This document shows positions 11,960 to 23,020 of a stretch of 64,000 nt of DNA, piece after piece. The translations under genes and the position numbers were made by a program. The DNA is from Vitellaria paradoxa. Taxonomy: Eukaryota > Streptophyta > Magnoliopsida > Ericales > Sapotaceae. Every line of letters begins with the position of its first letter. The stretch's first letter is position 1. A model generated the notes under the pieces. The model was not told where the DNA came from. It saw nothing but the letters and a program-made list of their open reading frames with translations, and searched no databases. The stretch spans positions 12,167,167-12,231,166 of the forward strand of contig CM034236.1 in NCBI GenBank assembly GCA_019916065.1. Direction: 5' to 3'.

Positions 11960-12068
11960 TGAAACAATCGTCGTTTTCCACTTAAGCGGTCGACCAATTG
12001 GCTTTTGTCGACCGCCTCCTGGCAGACGTCCGCTTCCTCAATTGGGTTTTCCCCACTTTGTAGTAGTG
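11960..12068. repeat. CACTA right terminal and subterminal repeat region
   Basis: Carries the same GGTCGAC and TTTTGTCGACCGCC motifs seen at the left end (about 11985-12017) and ends in TTTGTAGTAGTG at 12068. These match the left end in inverted orientation, which pairs the two termini as one element. Confidence 0.75.
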
Positions 12069-12071
12069 AAT

Positions 12072-12439
12072 GTTGTTTAGATTTTTTAGAAAATTAATTT
12101 CTAAGAATTCTAACTTTAATTCGGTGTGCACAAATTTGTTGCTTAGAAAATTTAATACTTGATGAACCATCTAAGTTAATTAACTGTTTTTCGTAAAAAA
12201 TCTATAGTATTGTTGTATCTTTATACCTTCAATGTCAAATCATCTATCTCCAATCCACCTTGGAAATGAGTTACCTCAATAATAATTGGTTGTGTAACAG
12301 ATGTCTTCTAGGTATTTGATGAAATACCTAAGCCACCTCTATTTTATTTTAGTCAATTTTATTTTAAAATTTTAATCTAAATTAGTTTCAAACATTTTCA
12401 AAATCATTTTTATTCAATTAATAGTTACTTAGATTAACA
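12072..12439. other. Non-coding flank of CACTA insertion
   Basis: The sequence just right of the target duplication is AT-rich and contains no open frame that I can assign. It may be the continuation of the decayed Copia element that follows. Confidence 0.4.
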
Positions 12440-12712
12440 TAAATATGCTACTAATATAGAGATATACTGATATAGCATCAAGATTGTCCTTGTGAAAATC
12501 GATCATAGATTTGTTGGATATTACTTTGTGATGGAGTGTATTACAATCTTTTGAGCCCATCACCATTGAGAAAAAAATCTCACTATATATTGTCAATCTC
12601 ATTCATCTGTAAGTGAACTTTGCTACTAAGTGAGCCTTGAACTTCTTGCTTTCCTTATTTGACATTGCCTCCTTTCGCTTGTAAATCCATTTGCACCCAA
12701 ACACTCCTCCCT
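12440..12712 (-). pseudogene. Ty1/Copia reverse-transcriptase fragment
   Basis: The minus strand from about 12698 reads GCKWIYKRKE, then KKFKAHLVAKF, then IYSEIFFSMV. These match the start of the Copia reverse-transcriptase domain (consensus GCKW-Y-K-K through RYKARLVAKG to the D/E-Y-FSPV block). Stops and indels interrupt it, and no LTRs are visible nearby. It is a small relic lying just outside the CACTA right end. Confidence 0.7.
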
Positions 12713-12749
12713 TAAAGAAGCTCAAGCAACTGTCACTTTTTGTTTTTTG

Positions 12750-12872
12750 ATTTGTTAAAAATCGATAAAAAATTTTAAAAATTTTTAAAAATTATTCACT
12801 TTTTATCTCATTATACCAATTACGAATTCACAAATTATCTTACTTTTTATCACTCCAAATGCACCCTCAATC
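12750..12872. repeat. Short dispersed MITE-like repeat, copy 1 of 3
   Basis: Contains the run AAATTTTTAAAAATTATTCAC, then TTTTTATCTCATTA, a CACAAAT step and TTTTTATCACTCCAAATGCACCC. The same order of words occurs at about 19240-19390 and 30205-30360. It is a non-coding repeat family with AAAC/GTTT-type ends. Confidence 0.55.
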
Positions 12873-13443
12873 TTTTTTACCATAGCTTCTCATTTCTCAT
12901 ATTTAGAAACAAAACTCTACGTAAATCAACAACAGTATTGTGGAATTTGAATACACTAGTAAAATCTATATTCCATTTTTTTTTTCTTTTTGTATTGTTA
13001 CTTCTGTTATCATATGTAATTATTTTTTATTGTTGCTACTAAAAGTTTAAAATTGTGACTAACAAAATATGTTTTTGTTTCCCTTATTATTGTTGTTATC
13101 AGAGGATCTAAATGTAATTGAATTTTATTTTTGAATTTTAATATAATTATTTAATTTTTAAATATAAAATAGATATAAAATTTATTGCGTTTATAAAGAT
13201 AAATTATAAAAATTTAAAATAAAAGTAATTATTGTATTATTACTTCGAAATACCCATGAAATAAACAGGCTTAAATATGCGCACGTGCGTCTATTTCTTG
13301 CAGTTAATACCGTCATGGTTTAGTTTTGGGGTGAGAAATATTGTTAATTTGGCCCTCAGTATCCGATAGGATCATGACTTTATAATTTGGCCAATTAAAG
13401 AAGTAGCAGCGTTTGGTAATTAATGAATAAAAATATTAAAAAG
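12873..13443. other. AT-rich intergenic sequence, nothing recognised
   Basis: Poly-T tracts and low-complexity AT sequence. No gene or element boundary is visible. Confidence 0.4.
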
Positions 13444-13452
13444 ATAAAAATA

Positions 13453-15052
13453 GGATAAATTACACTTAGCCCCCTAAACATTAAGGTAATTACACATAGA
13501 CCCCAGCAACATTTAAAAATTACAGATACTTCTCTTATTTTGAAATGTTTGTAACACTTTACCCCTTCTATTAGTTTAATGTCTAACTCTGTTCAAATAT
13601 GAAGTGTAAGGATAATTTTACTCTTAACTTATTTAATCAATTACAAATAAAATATAATAATCTTAAACACACATATATTTATAGATAGATGACAGTATAT
13701 ATACATACATATAAAAGCATATGGCGAGCAACAAGAAGGCTGGGCGACGGTGACCTATGCACTGGCGGCGGTGAATTTCAAGTACAGAAAGTAACCCGTT
13801 ACCATCACCGGCCTCTACCTCTACCTCCAAACCCTTGTAGTGCTAGATCAAACGGAGGAGGGTAGCTTGCTAGCGGGGTTTTTTTCGCAGCTGTGGATTA
13901 CAAGGTTTTTCCCCCTCCCTCTTTCTCTCTCTCTCCCCCCTCCCTCTCTCTCTTTTCCCCCGAAATCCCATCTGTGTCTACCGTCCTAATTCGAGAGCTC
14001 CTCCGGTGGTGAAGTTTGAGCTCCTCCCATTGGTGGTGTACCTTGCCACTAGTGATGGCGGGTACAGCCAGTTTGTGGCCGAAGTGTTGGTAGAGAAAGA
14101 AGAAGTAGTGGTGCGGCAAAGGAAGACTACAAGGTTGATCAATTTGAAACCCTCAAAATAAAAATTGTATGTGTGTGTATAATTGAATTTTTATATAAAA
14201 GCATATATATAAGTTTGCAGTGCAAACTATGCAATTGACTTTTATGTAACATGGGGTTGTCTTTGAAACTCAGCATTTACAGATGTTGTACTTAAAATAT
14301 ACATCCATAAATATGTAGATAACTCAATTTGGAGCTAAACCCAAGTCTATTATCTCTTTATTTCAATTACCCAATTGAAGCAATGAATTTTTATTTGTAC
14401 TTTGCTGGGTTGGATGGAAAGTGCAGTCCTTAAGTAGAGACGAAGATAGAATTTTTGGCGGATAAGGCAAGAATAGGGTGCAAGCGGGTTCAGAGTGAGA
14501 AAAAGAAGTGTAGGGAGGGGGAGATAGAGGGAGAGAAAGAGAGGGAAGGGAAAAACCCGTAACCCACAGCTGTGAAAAAGTCATCCTAGTAGCCCACAGC
14601 AGCCCATCCCCAACGGCGCCAACGGCACAAGTGACAGAGTTGTTTTTTTCGACCACCCTTTGGTCGGCTGTAGCCCTCCTGCGATGGTTCTTGATTCGGC
14701 CGGCTTTGTGCAAGGCTCTGGTGTTCTAGCCGAAGGAGACGATGAAGACAACCGGAGGCTTCGCCAGCAACAGTGGTAGATCTAGATTCCCATTTGCTCT
14801 TATATATATGTGTGTGTGTTTATATATATATATATAATGTGTACATTTTAAATATTAGAAAGAGTAAAGTTGGTATATTGAAAAATATTTTTGGCTGACA
14901 TCATCATTTTAACAGAAATTCTAACGGCATACTAACGGAAGGGGTAAATAGTTACAAACACTTCAAAATAAGGGAGGTATCTATAATTTGTAAATGTTGA
15001 GGGGGTCCATGTATAATTACTCTAATGTTTAGGGGTCTAATTGTAATTTACC
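13453..15052. mobile_element. Mutator-like foldback element with long inverted arms
   Basis: The left end GGATAAATTACACTTAG and right end CTAATTGTAATTTACC are inverted copies. The similarity continues inward for about 170 bp (ACCCC-CAACATTT, CTTATTTTGAAATGTTTGTAAC, TTTACCCCTTCTATTAG and their complements). It also reappears deeper, where a CAGCTGTGG plus CT-rich tract at 13889-13960 is mirrored by a GA-rich tract plus CCACAGCTGTG at 14510-14575. Imperfect 9-bp flanks (ATAAAAATA and TAAAAAATA) fit a Mutator-type insertion. The middle is GC-richer than the surroundings and could be captured sequence. No transposase is seen. Confidence 0.7.
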
Positions 15053-15062
15053 TTAAAAAATA

Positions 15063-15539
15063 TGTAACGGATGGGGTGTTAAATTTGGCTAAAAACTTTA
15101 AGTTTTTTTCAATTCTTTTTCTTTTTTTAATCTTTTTTAACTTTTTCCATGACAAAAATTTTTAATTTTTTCTAACTTTTTTCAACTTTTTCAATTTTAC
15201 AAATATTTTTTAATTTTTTCACACTTTTTCGAAATACACACCAAATAATCAACAATTCAAAATTTATTTTTTTTATTTTTATTTTTTTTTAAACTTAACG
15301 CTCCAAACAAGCACTAATTAACTACTCTATTGGTTTTTTGGCATACCAAATTTTAGATGGATATTCCTTTTAGTATTTTAGGGCTATGCAGCAAGCGTTA
15401 ATTAGCAAGCAAATGAAGAACTCAACATTATGTTGTGCTCTAATCATCTTAATTATACATCGATGATATACACATATAATCATAACTCAACGGGCTATAT
15501 ATGCAGCATTTAGAGCTCCAAAAAATAATAAAAAATATA
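15063..15539. other. T-rich low-complexity sequence
   Basis: About 15080-15300 is a run of TTTTTAACTTTTTCAATTTT-like words ending in CGCTCCAAACAAGCAC, probably a worn MITE end. The remainder shows nothing I can name. Confidence 0.35.
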
Positions 15540-15980
15540 ATTTGGGTAATTTTTTGACATTTAGAGTGTAATCACCAAATTATTTTTTCAGAAATAAATA
15601 GTTATGTTTGAATGTACTTTCGTCTGTTCCAACGAAATTCGGCAGAAACTTTTTAACTTTTATATTAGAAATTTTTGACTTTAAATTTGTTCAAATGGAT
15701 TTTTCGTCCGTTCAAATCGATTTATGTCAAAACTTTTTGAAAGTTGTTGAAAAATTTTTGAAATTTATAGAAATGTTATTGAGATTTGTGAAAATATTGT
15801 TAGGGGTTGTAAAAATTTTATTAGGATTTATAAAAATTTATTGGGATGTGTAAAGATATATAAATTTATAAAAATTTTATGAAAATACGAGGTGAACAAA
15901 ATGTATTAGAGATATTAAAAAAATTTAGCTTTTTTTAAGAGATTTTTGATGTTTTTTAAATACCAATCGAACTCCCTAGT
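15540..15980. repeat. Dispersed repeat, copy A of a pair
   Basis: The order of phrases TTTTTTGACATTTAG, TTTTTCAGAAATAAATAGT, GTTCCAACG, CTTTTTGAAAGTTGTTG, AAATTTATAAAAATT, GAACAAAATGTATTAGA is repeated at about 20195-20640. Open frames here are lysine/leucine/valine-rich by-products of the AT-rich repeat. The type of element is not identified. Confidence 0.5.
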
Positions 15981-16587
15981 CACTCTGCTCCAACACGTGC
16001 GTACACAAAAAAGTAAAAAGAGCCAAATTAGTTCACAAATTATTCCATCAAAAGTTACTACTTTAGTTTTACAATAGTTTCACTTAAACTAGTTTTTTTT
16101 TTTTTTTTTTTGGTAAGATTCACTTAAACTAGTTCATGGGAACAATCGCCATAACTCTTCCTAGGAACATGGACTTGGTCTTAGTTTGGCAATACAAAAG
16201 ATGTTGTTCTTTTCTCTATTGTTCTTTATTTTTTATTTTTTTATTTTTGTAAATAAATGATTAAAAATAAACAAAATTATGTATGAGAGAGAACAATAAT
16301 TGACTATTTTTCACATGTATATGAATTTTTTTATTTTTTTTTCATTTTTTATAATTTTCTTAAATGGGAATAAAATGAAAAAAAATACTAAAACTTCTTT
16401 TGTGTTGCAGTGTTGGCACGACTAAGCTAGTCAAATCAAGGACCAAGTCAGAATTTTAGGTTTAGGGAGCCAATTTTTTTTTTTTTTTTTTTTGGGCTTG
16501 AATTTAGACCTAGAAAAAAAATTATAACTAATATTATAAATTATATTTAGTAAATAAAAAATAAATTAATATATATATATACATATA
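15981..16587. other. Intergenic AT-rich sequence, nothing recognised
   Basis: Contains T-runs at about 16090-16111 and 16467-16492. No gene, inverted terminal repeat or RNA gene is visible. Confidence 0.4.
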
Positions 16588-16596
16588 TAAATGATA

Positions 16597-18819
16597 GGGT
16601 AAATTACACTAGACTCCTTCAATATTAGGCTAATTACACCTAGATCTCCTGAACATTTGAATCTCACACCTAGACCCCTTATTCCTAAATGTTTGTAATA
16701 TTTAGGTCATTCCGTTAATTTTCTCTGTTAACTGTGTTGTAAAATGATGAAAATGTCCCTACCTCATCAGCAATACTCAAAAAGGTATACGTGTAATTAA
16801 ACTAATATTCAATGGGTCAAAGTGTAATTTATTCTTATTAAAATGATTTATTTTATTAAATTATATTATTTTTATTAAATCTAATAATAATTTATTATTA
16901 AATTAAGTTATAATGATACATTTTATTAAAACTAATTAGTATTAAAAATAAATATTTATAACATTAAATTAATAAATTTAGTTATATTTTATTAAATTAA
17001 TTAAACAAAATAAATTAATCAAATTAAATTAATTACTATAAATAAAATTATATTACCAAACATATTTATGTTTTTATTTACGTTTGAATAAAATTATATA
17101 TTTATGTTTTAAGAATATCCAGTAAACGCTTTTCAATTGGTTATGGCTCAAAATTATTGTTCTACAAGTATTTTCATCTAAAAATTATTATTTTTAATTA
17201 CATCCATCCTTAAATATGTTGAACTAGTCCTTTAAACTATTTTTTTAAAATCTACTCTCACTAATAAAAATATTCCAAATTATTTTAATTACTTAATTAC
17301 ATATTTTTTCTCATTTAAACTTTGTTTTTAATTATATGATTAAAGTCGAGTCAAATAAAAATTAAATTAAATTAAAAAACACTTTGCGTCTAAAAAATTT
17401 GAAATAATTAATTTTTTAATTTTTATTATTTAATTATTTTTAAATCTATTTTTCTTCCATTAAACTCAATTTTAATATAGGATTTTTTAAAAAATAATTA
17501 ATAAAACAAAAATATTGATATTTATCAATTTAGTTTTTGATTTTTTATAGTTTTAATTTTTTGTAATTTATAAAATTATTTTGACCATGATGGGATTAAA
17601 TTTAAAAATTATTAATTAATAAAAAATATTGATATTTATCAATTCAATTTTTAATTTTTATATAGTTTTAATTTTTGTAATTTATAAACATTATTTTGAC
17701 CATGATGGGATTAAATTTAAAAATTATTAATTAATAAAAAATATTGATATTTATCAATTCAATTTTTAATTTTTATATAGTTTTAATTTTTGTAATTTAT
17801 AAACATTATTTTGATCGGGATAGGATAAAAGTTAGAAATTACTAATTTTTTCTTTAAAAAATATCCACTAAAATTGAGTTTGATCAAAGAAAAATGTATC
17901 TAAAAATAATTAAATATTAAAAATTAAAAACATTAAAAATTTTAAATTTTTTTTAAATGCAAAGTATTTTTAATTTAATTTAATTTTTTCATTTGACACA
18001 GCTTTAATTATATAATTAAAAATAAAATTAAAATGAGAAAAATATATAATTAAGTAATTAAAATAATTTAAACATTTTTATTAGTGAGAGTAGATTTTTA
18101 AGAAAAATAATTTAAATGATTAGTTCAATACATTTAATGATTGATGTAATTAAAAATAATAAATTTTTAGATAAAAGAAGTTTGTAAAACAATCGTTTTT
18201 AAGTCATACCCAGTTGAAAAGTATTTAATGGATATTTCTAAAAACATAAATACATAATTTTATTAAACATAAATATGTTTAGTGATATAATTTTATTTAC
18301 AGTAATTAATTTTATCTAAATAAAAATATATAATTTTATTAAAAAATATAAAATTAATTGAATTCAATAAAATAAATTTAAAATTAATTTGATTAATTAA
18401 TTTAATAAAATACATTTAAATTATTTAATTTAATGTTATAATATTTATTTTTAAAATAATTAGTTCTAATAAAATGTATCATTATAACTTAATTTAATAA
18501 TAATTATTACTAGATTTAATAAAATTAATATAATTAATAAAATATTTCAATAAAATAAACCATTTTAATAAAAATAAATTACACTTAGACCCCCTAAACA
18601 TTAGGTTAATTACACGTAAGCTCCCTGAGTGTTGCTGACGAGGCAGGGGCATTTTTGTCATTTTACAACGCAATTAACGGCAATTAACGGAGAAAACTAA
18701 CAGAAGAACCTAAGTGTTACAAACATTTGAGAATAAGGAGTCTAGGTGTAAGGTTTAAAAGTTCAAGAAGTCTAGATGTAATTAGCCTAATGTTTAAGAA
18801 ATCTAGGTGTAATTTACCC
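16597..18819. mobile_element. Mutator-like foldback element, near full-length palindrome
   Basis: Ends GGGTAAATTACAC (left) and GTGTAATTTACCC (right) are flanked by a perfect 9-bp direct repeat TAAATGATA (16588-16596 and 18820-18828), the size made by Mutator superfamily transposases. The arms are inverted copies over roughly 1 kb each. Words such as AATACATTTAATGATTGATG, AATAATTTAAACATTTTTATTAG, TTTGACACAGCTTTAATTAT and ATTGAGTTTGATCAAAG in the right arm are mirrored in the left arm around a centre near 17.7 kb. A direct repeat of about 120 bp (about 17577-17700 and 17697-17816) sits near the centre. No coding capacity. It shares its end sequence with the element at 13453-15052. Confidence 0.85.
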
Positions 18820-18828
18820 TAAATGATA

Positions 18829-19239
18829 TAATCAGTTAGACTATCAAATTTTGAATTATATATAACAATTAAGGGAAAAAAAAGTAAACTTTTAACAAGA
18901 AGGTTGGTCGATAATCTCCTTTTTTTAATCCAAAATTTATAATATGTACTAGTAATAATGTTTTTCCAACCAAAACTAATATTTTTAAATTTTAAGAGGA
19001 GTGAAATTATATTATTAATTTTTTAATAAAATTTACATGTATGAATAATAATTTTTTGAAACTCAGGATGCATTCAGGACCTATTATAGGGGGTTTGGAA
19101 AGTCAAAAATTAGAAAAAGTTAGAAAATATATAATGCTTTAGTCATTTTAGTGTTTGGAAGGCCAAATAAATTTGCTATCGGACCCATTTAAACGGGATT
19201 GAATAACTCATTCCAACGGTTTTTTCGTTGGAACGAGAT
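18829..19239. other. Intergenic sequence, nothing recognised
   Basis: AT-rich. A GGGGGTTTGGAAAG phrase near 19090 suggests a worn MITE end, but no partner end could be placed. Confidence 0.35.
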
Positions 19240-19390
19240 TAAGGTACGTTTGACAGAAAAAATGTTGAAAATTTATGAAAATTTTTAAAAATCTTTAAAA
19301 TTTATTCACTTTTTATTTCATTAAATGAATTATAAATTCACAAATATCTCACTTTATATCACTTTTTATCATTCAAACATTCTTTAAATG
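19240..19390. repeat. Short dispersed MITE-like repeat, copy 2 of 3
   Basis: Runs from AAGGTACGTTTGACAG through AATTTTTAAAAATC, TTATTCACTTTTTATTTCATT, ATAAATTCACAAAT and ACTTTTTATCATTCAAAC. It has the same order of words as the copies near 12.8 kb and 30.3 kb. Confidence 0.55.
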
Positions 19391-19799
19391 ACCAGTTTTA
19401 ACGGTTTTATAAAAAAATTATAAAAAAGTTGAAAAACATTAGTAAAAGTTAACAAAATAATATTATAAAAATTAGTACAATTTAAATTTAAAATAAATAC
19501 ATAAAAAATAAAATAACAAAAAATTTGTGAAAATTTATAACTACTTATAAACTTTGGCAATCTAAGGGGGCCCATAACCTCATCCCCGTGTTGAATGAGA
19601 CAAAGCATTCAATCACACCCTTTGCCACCCTCAGAAGGCTCCAAGCAAGTTCGGAGCCACAAATTATAAAGTCAATTAAGCCGGCATGTAGTACGCGCGA
19701 CCTAATCCATGTCTGTATGTGGATGCGCACAAATTCAATAAGATGCCATTTAATTAGTTTTTAGTTTTTTCCTGTTTTTTTCCCTACTCCAAACGTTAC
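19391..19799. other. Intergenic sequence with short GC-richer island
   Basis: 19556-19735 is less AT-rich than its surroundings, but I found no protein family or RNA in it on either strand. Confidence 0.35.
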
Positions 19800-19802
19800 C
19801 TA

Positions 19803-20155
19803 GGCTTCGTTTGGAGCCTCAAAAAAACTCAAAAAAAAACTCAAAAGCTGACACGGTCTGCTGCTGACACATCTGCCAAAAAATTTGAAATGTCGTTGGA
19901 ACGCACCATTTTAGTCCGTTCCAACGGATTTTGCCAAAATTCAAAAAAAAAAAAAGTGATCCGACACGTGTACAAAAAAATATACAAAACTCCAAAATTT
20001 TTTAAAATCTTCCACTAAAATTTTGACACGTGTTATTTTATATACTTTTTAACAATTTATATCAAATCAAATAAAACATTCAACAATCATTACATAATAA
20101 TTTCAAAATACACTTTTGAAAATTTTTGGATTTGGTTGGGACTCCAAACGCACCC
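19803..20155. mobile_element. MITE, PIF/Harbinger-like ends
   Basis: Left end GGCTTCGTTTGGAGCC and right end GGACTCCAAACGCACCC are imperfect inverted repeats. CTA lies on both sides (19800-19802 and 20156-20158). The 353-bp interior is non-coding. Family assignment rests on the 3-bp flank and the end sequence, so it is tentative. Confidence 0.6.
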
Positions 20156-20194
20156 CTAATTAAATTGGTATTGACTAGAGTAATCAAATATGTG

Positions 20195-20640
20195 ATTTGG
20201 GATAATTTTTGACATTTGGTATTTTTAACGCAAATCACGTTTTTTAGAAATAAATAGTGTAAGTTTTAAACTTTGCACTAAAAAATTGTAAGGAGAAACC
20301 GTGTGAACGTCTTTTGGATCATTTCCAATGGATGTATGTCAAAAACTTTTTTAAAGTTACTCAACTTTTTGACTTTTGCATAAAAAATTTAGTGAGAAAA
20401 ATTGTGAGAACGGTTTTTTCGTTCCGTTCCCACAGATTATGTCAAATTTATTGAAATTTGTTAAAAAATCATTAAAGTTTGTGAAAAAAATTCTCGGGAA
20501 ATTTGTAAAAAAGAGTATTGAAATTTATAAAAATTTGTTAATATATATAAAAATTTATAACGACTTCACGACTTACGAGATAAACAAAACGTGTTAGAAA
20601 ATTTTAAAAATTTTTGTTGATTTTTAATAAACCAGACGCT
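20195..20640. repeat. Dispersed repeat, copy B of a pair
   Basis: Direct-orientation relative of 15540-15980, sharing TTTTTGACATTTGG, TTTTTTAGAAATAAATAGT, TTCCAATGGAT, AAAATTTATAACGACTT and ACAAAACGTGTTAGA. No terminal repeats were resolved. Confidence 0.5.
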
Positions 20641-22690
20641 ATCTTATTGATATCACACTAACATTTTAGTCAAATTAACTATCTCACCACACACACACAC
20701 ATATATATATATAAATATATGTATGCATTGTAGAAGTTTCGATACATACATGACAATGGGTCAATATGAACAATAATAATAATAATTTTGAGAATCTACT
20801 ACAAGACTTGGTTTAGTTACGCTTTGCGAGACTATCAAGAAATTTTATAAGTGTGAGTCTTAGGTTTGGACTTTATAAATCATGCCCATTACGTTTATCA
20901 AAATTTTTAAAAAATTGAACACCAAGTCTTACTTGATAAATTTATTTTCACTGAACAGTTTCCATAAAAGTAGAAATTATTTTCAAAATTTTTCTTTCTT
21001 TATCTTTAAAAAAAAAATTCAAAATTTTTAAAATTATAGAAACATAAAAAAATATATTCTTAAATTTTAATTTAGTTTTCCTTCCACTACACTCCCACCC
21101 ACTAAAACCCACCATTGTTTCCCGTCAACCGCCTTCTAAACCTTGTCACGGGTTGCCTTCTCTGTTCTTGGTATGTCCCATGACGGATACTTCTTATCTA
21201 ATTCATTAACATCAATAAGACTTTATTATTTATTTTAAAAAATGACGCATCAAACAAAACATATACAAACTAATTATTAACCAAATGAATAAAAAAAAAA
21301 TGGAAATATATAAATTGCCCGAATGTTAGAAACTAACATTTAAATACTAATATTTAAATTTCTTAACATATACAAAGAAATTAGTATTATTTAATAGTAG
21401 TTCCGTAATTTTAAACTTAATCAAGGTGGAATAAAAAATTTTACCTAAAATTGTCTCTATTGAAACCTTATCGAATTTTAGTTCACTCAACTATATAGAA
21501 AAACCCTATCGAGTTTTAGTCCCCTAAACTACACAGAGACACATCTCGTAATAGTAAGATCAATCAGATTGATTTTCATTTTACCCTACCTTATTGCCTT
21601 TCCTAAACATACTCTAATCAACACAAAAAAGTTTTTTTTTTTTTTTTGGCCAAATAATTAATGAGTTATGTACGATGTTGAAAAGTGTGAACAACTGAAA
21701 AGGACATTAATGGGGGAAATCATTTGTAAGACTCAAACTAGAATGCTTCATTTCTTGTTTAGCATAGTATCATAGTACGAAGAACTTATATCAAGACTCT
21801 AGTTTGAGAATAGATGATGAAAATAATTGAAAATTATCTTATTATAGACACATTATTTATGGGTACGTACAAAGCTACATAATGTGTTCTTCAGAAATGA
21901 TGTTCCCTTCAAACAAGAAGGGGAGGCCTAAGCTACATACATACATATATATATATATATTATATATCTTCCCATTTTGCAAGTAACTGTTCTTATACAG
22001 TTCAAATAGGTGTATATTTATCATTAGACACGTGCCATTTTGATGACAACTCCCATTCAATTCAATCAAAAAACATTAGGTAGATTAATATTTAGAGTTA
22101 AGAAAATATTTTGTGCCCCTTCACCGAAAACAATGAGGTCGATCATTATACATTTGATAAGTGTGCCTAAATGTAACAATATTTGGGCCTGGTGCACAAG
22201 TGTCTAAAAATGTTTGCTCTTAACAATAGCTTGATATGACAAAAAGTCACTAAATCCTCGACATAAAGTTGATAATTAACTGGTGAATACTCAGCTAAAA
22301 CATCAATGCAGTGTATATATATACTATATATAATTATTACTTTTTAAATACATGAATATATAGTACTTTGCAACGATTCTCCGTTCTTATATATGTATAT
22401 GGGCAGATTTTTTCGTTGCTCAGGGAACAACATAGTTAAAAAAAAAAAAAAAAAAAAAAAATTTAAAAAGCAGTATCTAATAAATTAATTTGTAATTCTC
22501 CCAACAAATGGGGCAAGGAATCCAATTACTTAAAGCTGCAGCCATGTATCAAGATGAAGATCCCTTCAATAAATTTGGGTCCTCATGAACCAACTAAATT
22601 AAAGAGTCGATGAACTGATCATCAATCCACATTCTAAGGATTTTTTCTTTTTTGACTCTTTCTACCAATAACACCCATTTATTTTTTTAA
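20641..22690. other. Intergenic AT-rich DNA
   Basis: Holds an (AC)(AT) microsatellite at about 20690-20730, an (AT)n at 21940-21966 and an A-run of about 22 at 22438-22460. I find no gene on either strand. Confidence 0.45.
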
Positions 22691-23020
22691 TTAACTAAAT
22701 AACCCATCTCTTCCTGGAAATGTGGCTGTCACTGTCAAGGAAAGAAGCTAATTACATCCGTTGGTTTTGAAGCAAATTTTTAGGTTAAAACTTGTTCCAT
22801 TCGTTGAATACGAATCGCTGACATGTACTCCACGACAAGGGCACCCACGATTGAATTTCAGCGTCCCACATGTGGGCTTGAAAGAAAAAGTGGGTGATTT
22901 GCTTTGCCGTCGTCTGCTGCTGCTGCAAGTGCTGCCCACACCCGCGAGGAAATTTAATGAAAATACTACTGTAGTTGAAAATTTAGTACCAAAAAATAGA
23001 ACGAGAATGGCATGACAACT
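22691..23020. other. GC-richer open stretch of unknown meaning
   Basis: Both strands are open here (plus 22761-23015, minus 22748-22939), and the GC content is above the surroundings, with a CTGCTGCTGC run near 22917-22928. The peptides match no family I know. It may be part of a lost gene or an old insertion. Confidence 0.25.

Larger units (their letters stand above)
67..12068 (-). mobile_element. Complete, decayed CACTA (En/Spm) DNA transposon
   Basis: The left end begins CACTACAAAAAAAGTGG at 67. The right end, read inward on the minus strand from 12068, begins CACTACTACAAAGTGG. The trinucleotide AAT directly flanks both ends (64-66 and 12069-12071), which is the 3-bp target duplication of the CACTA superfamily. 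Just inside both ends are short subterminal repeats around a GGTCGACAAA/GACCGCC core. The interior carries Tnp2 and a second En/Spm-type ORF, both on the minus strand and both full of stops and frameshifts. The element can therefore no longer encode its own transposase. Two PIF-type MITEs are nested in its right third. Length is 12,002 bp. Confidence 0.9.

Noticed and set aside
22748..23015. Opposing open frames in a GC-richer patch
   Set aside because: No family recognised and no splice or promoter context. Kept only as an unexplained stretch.
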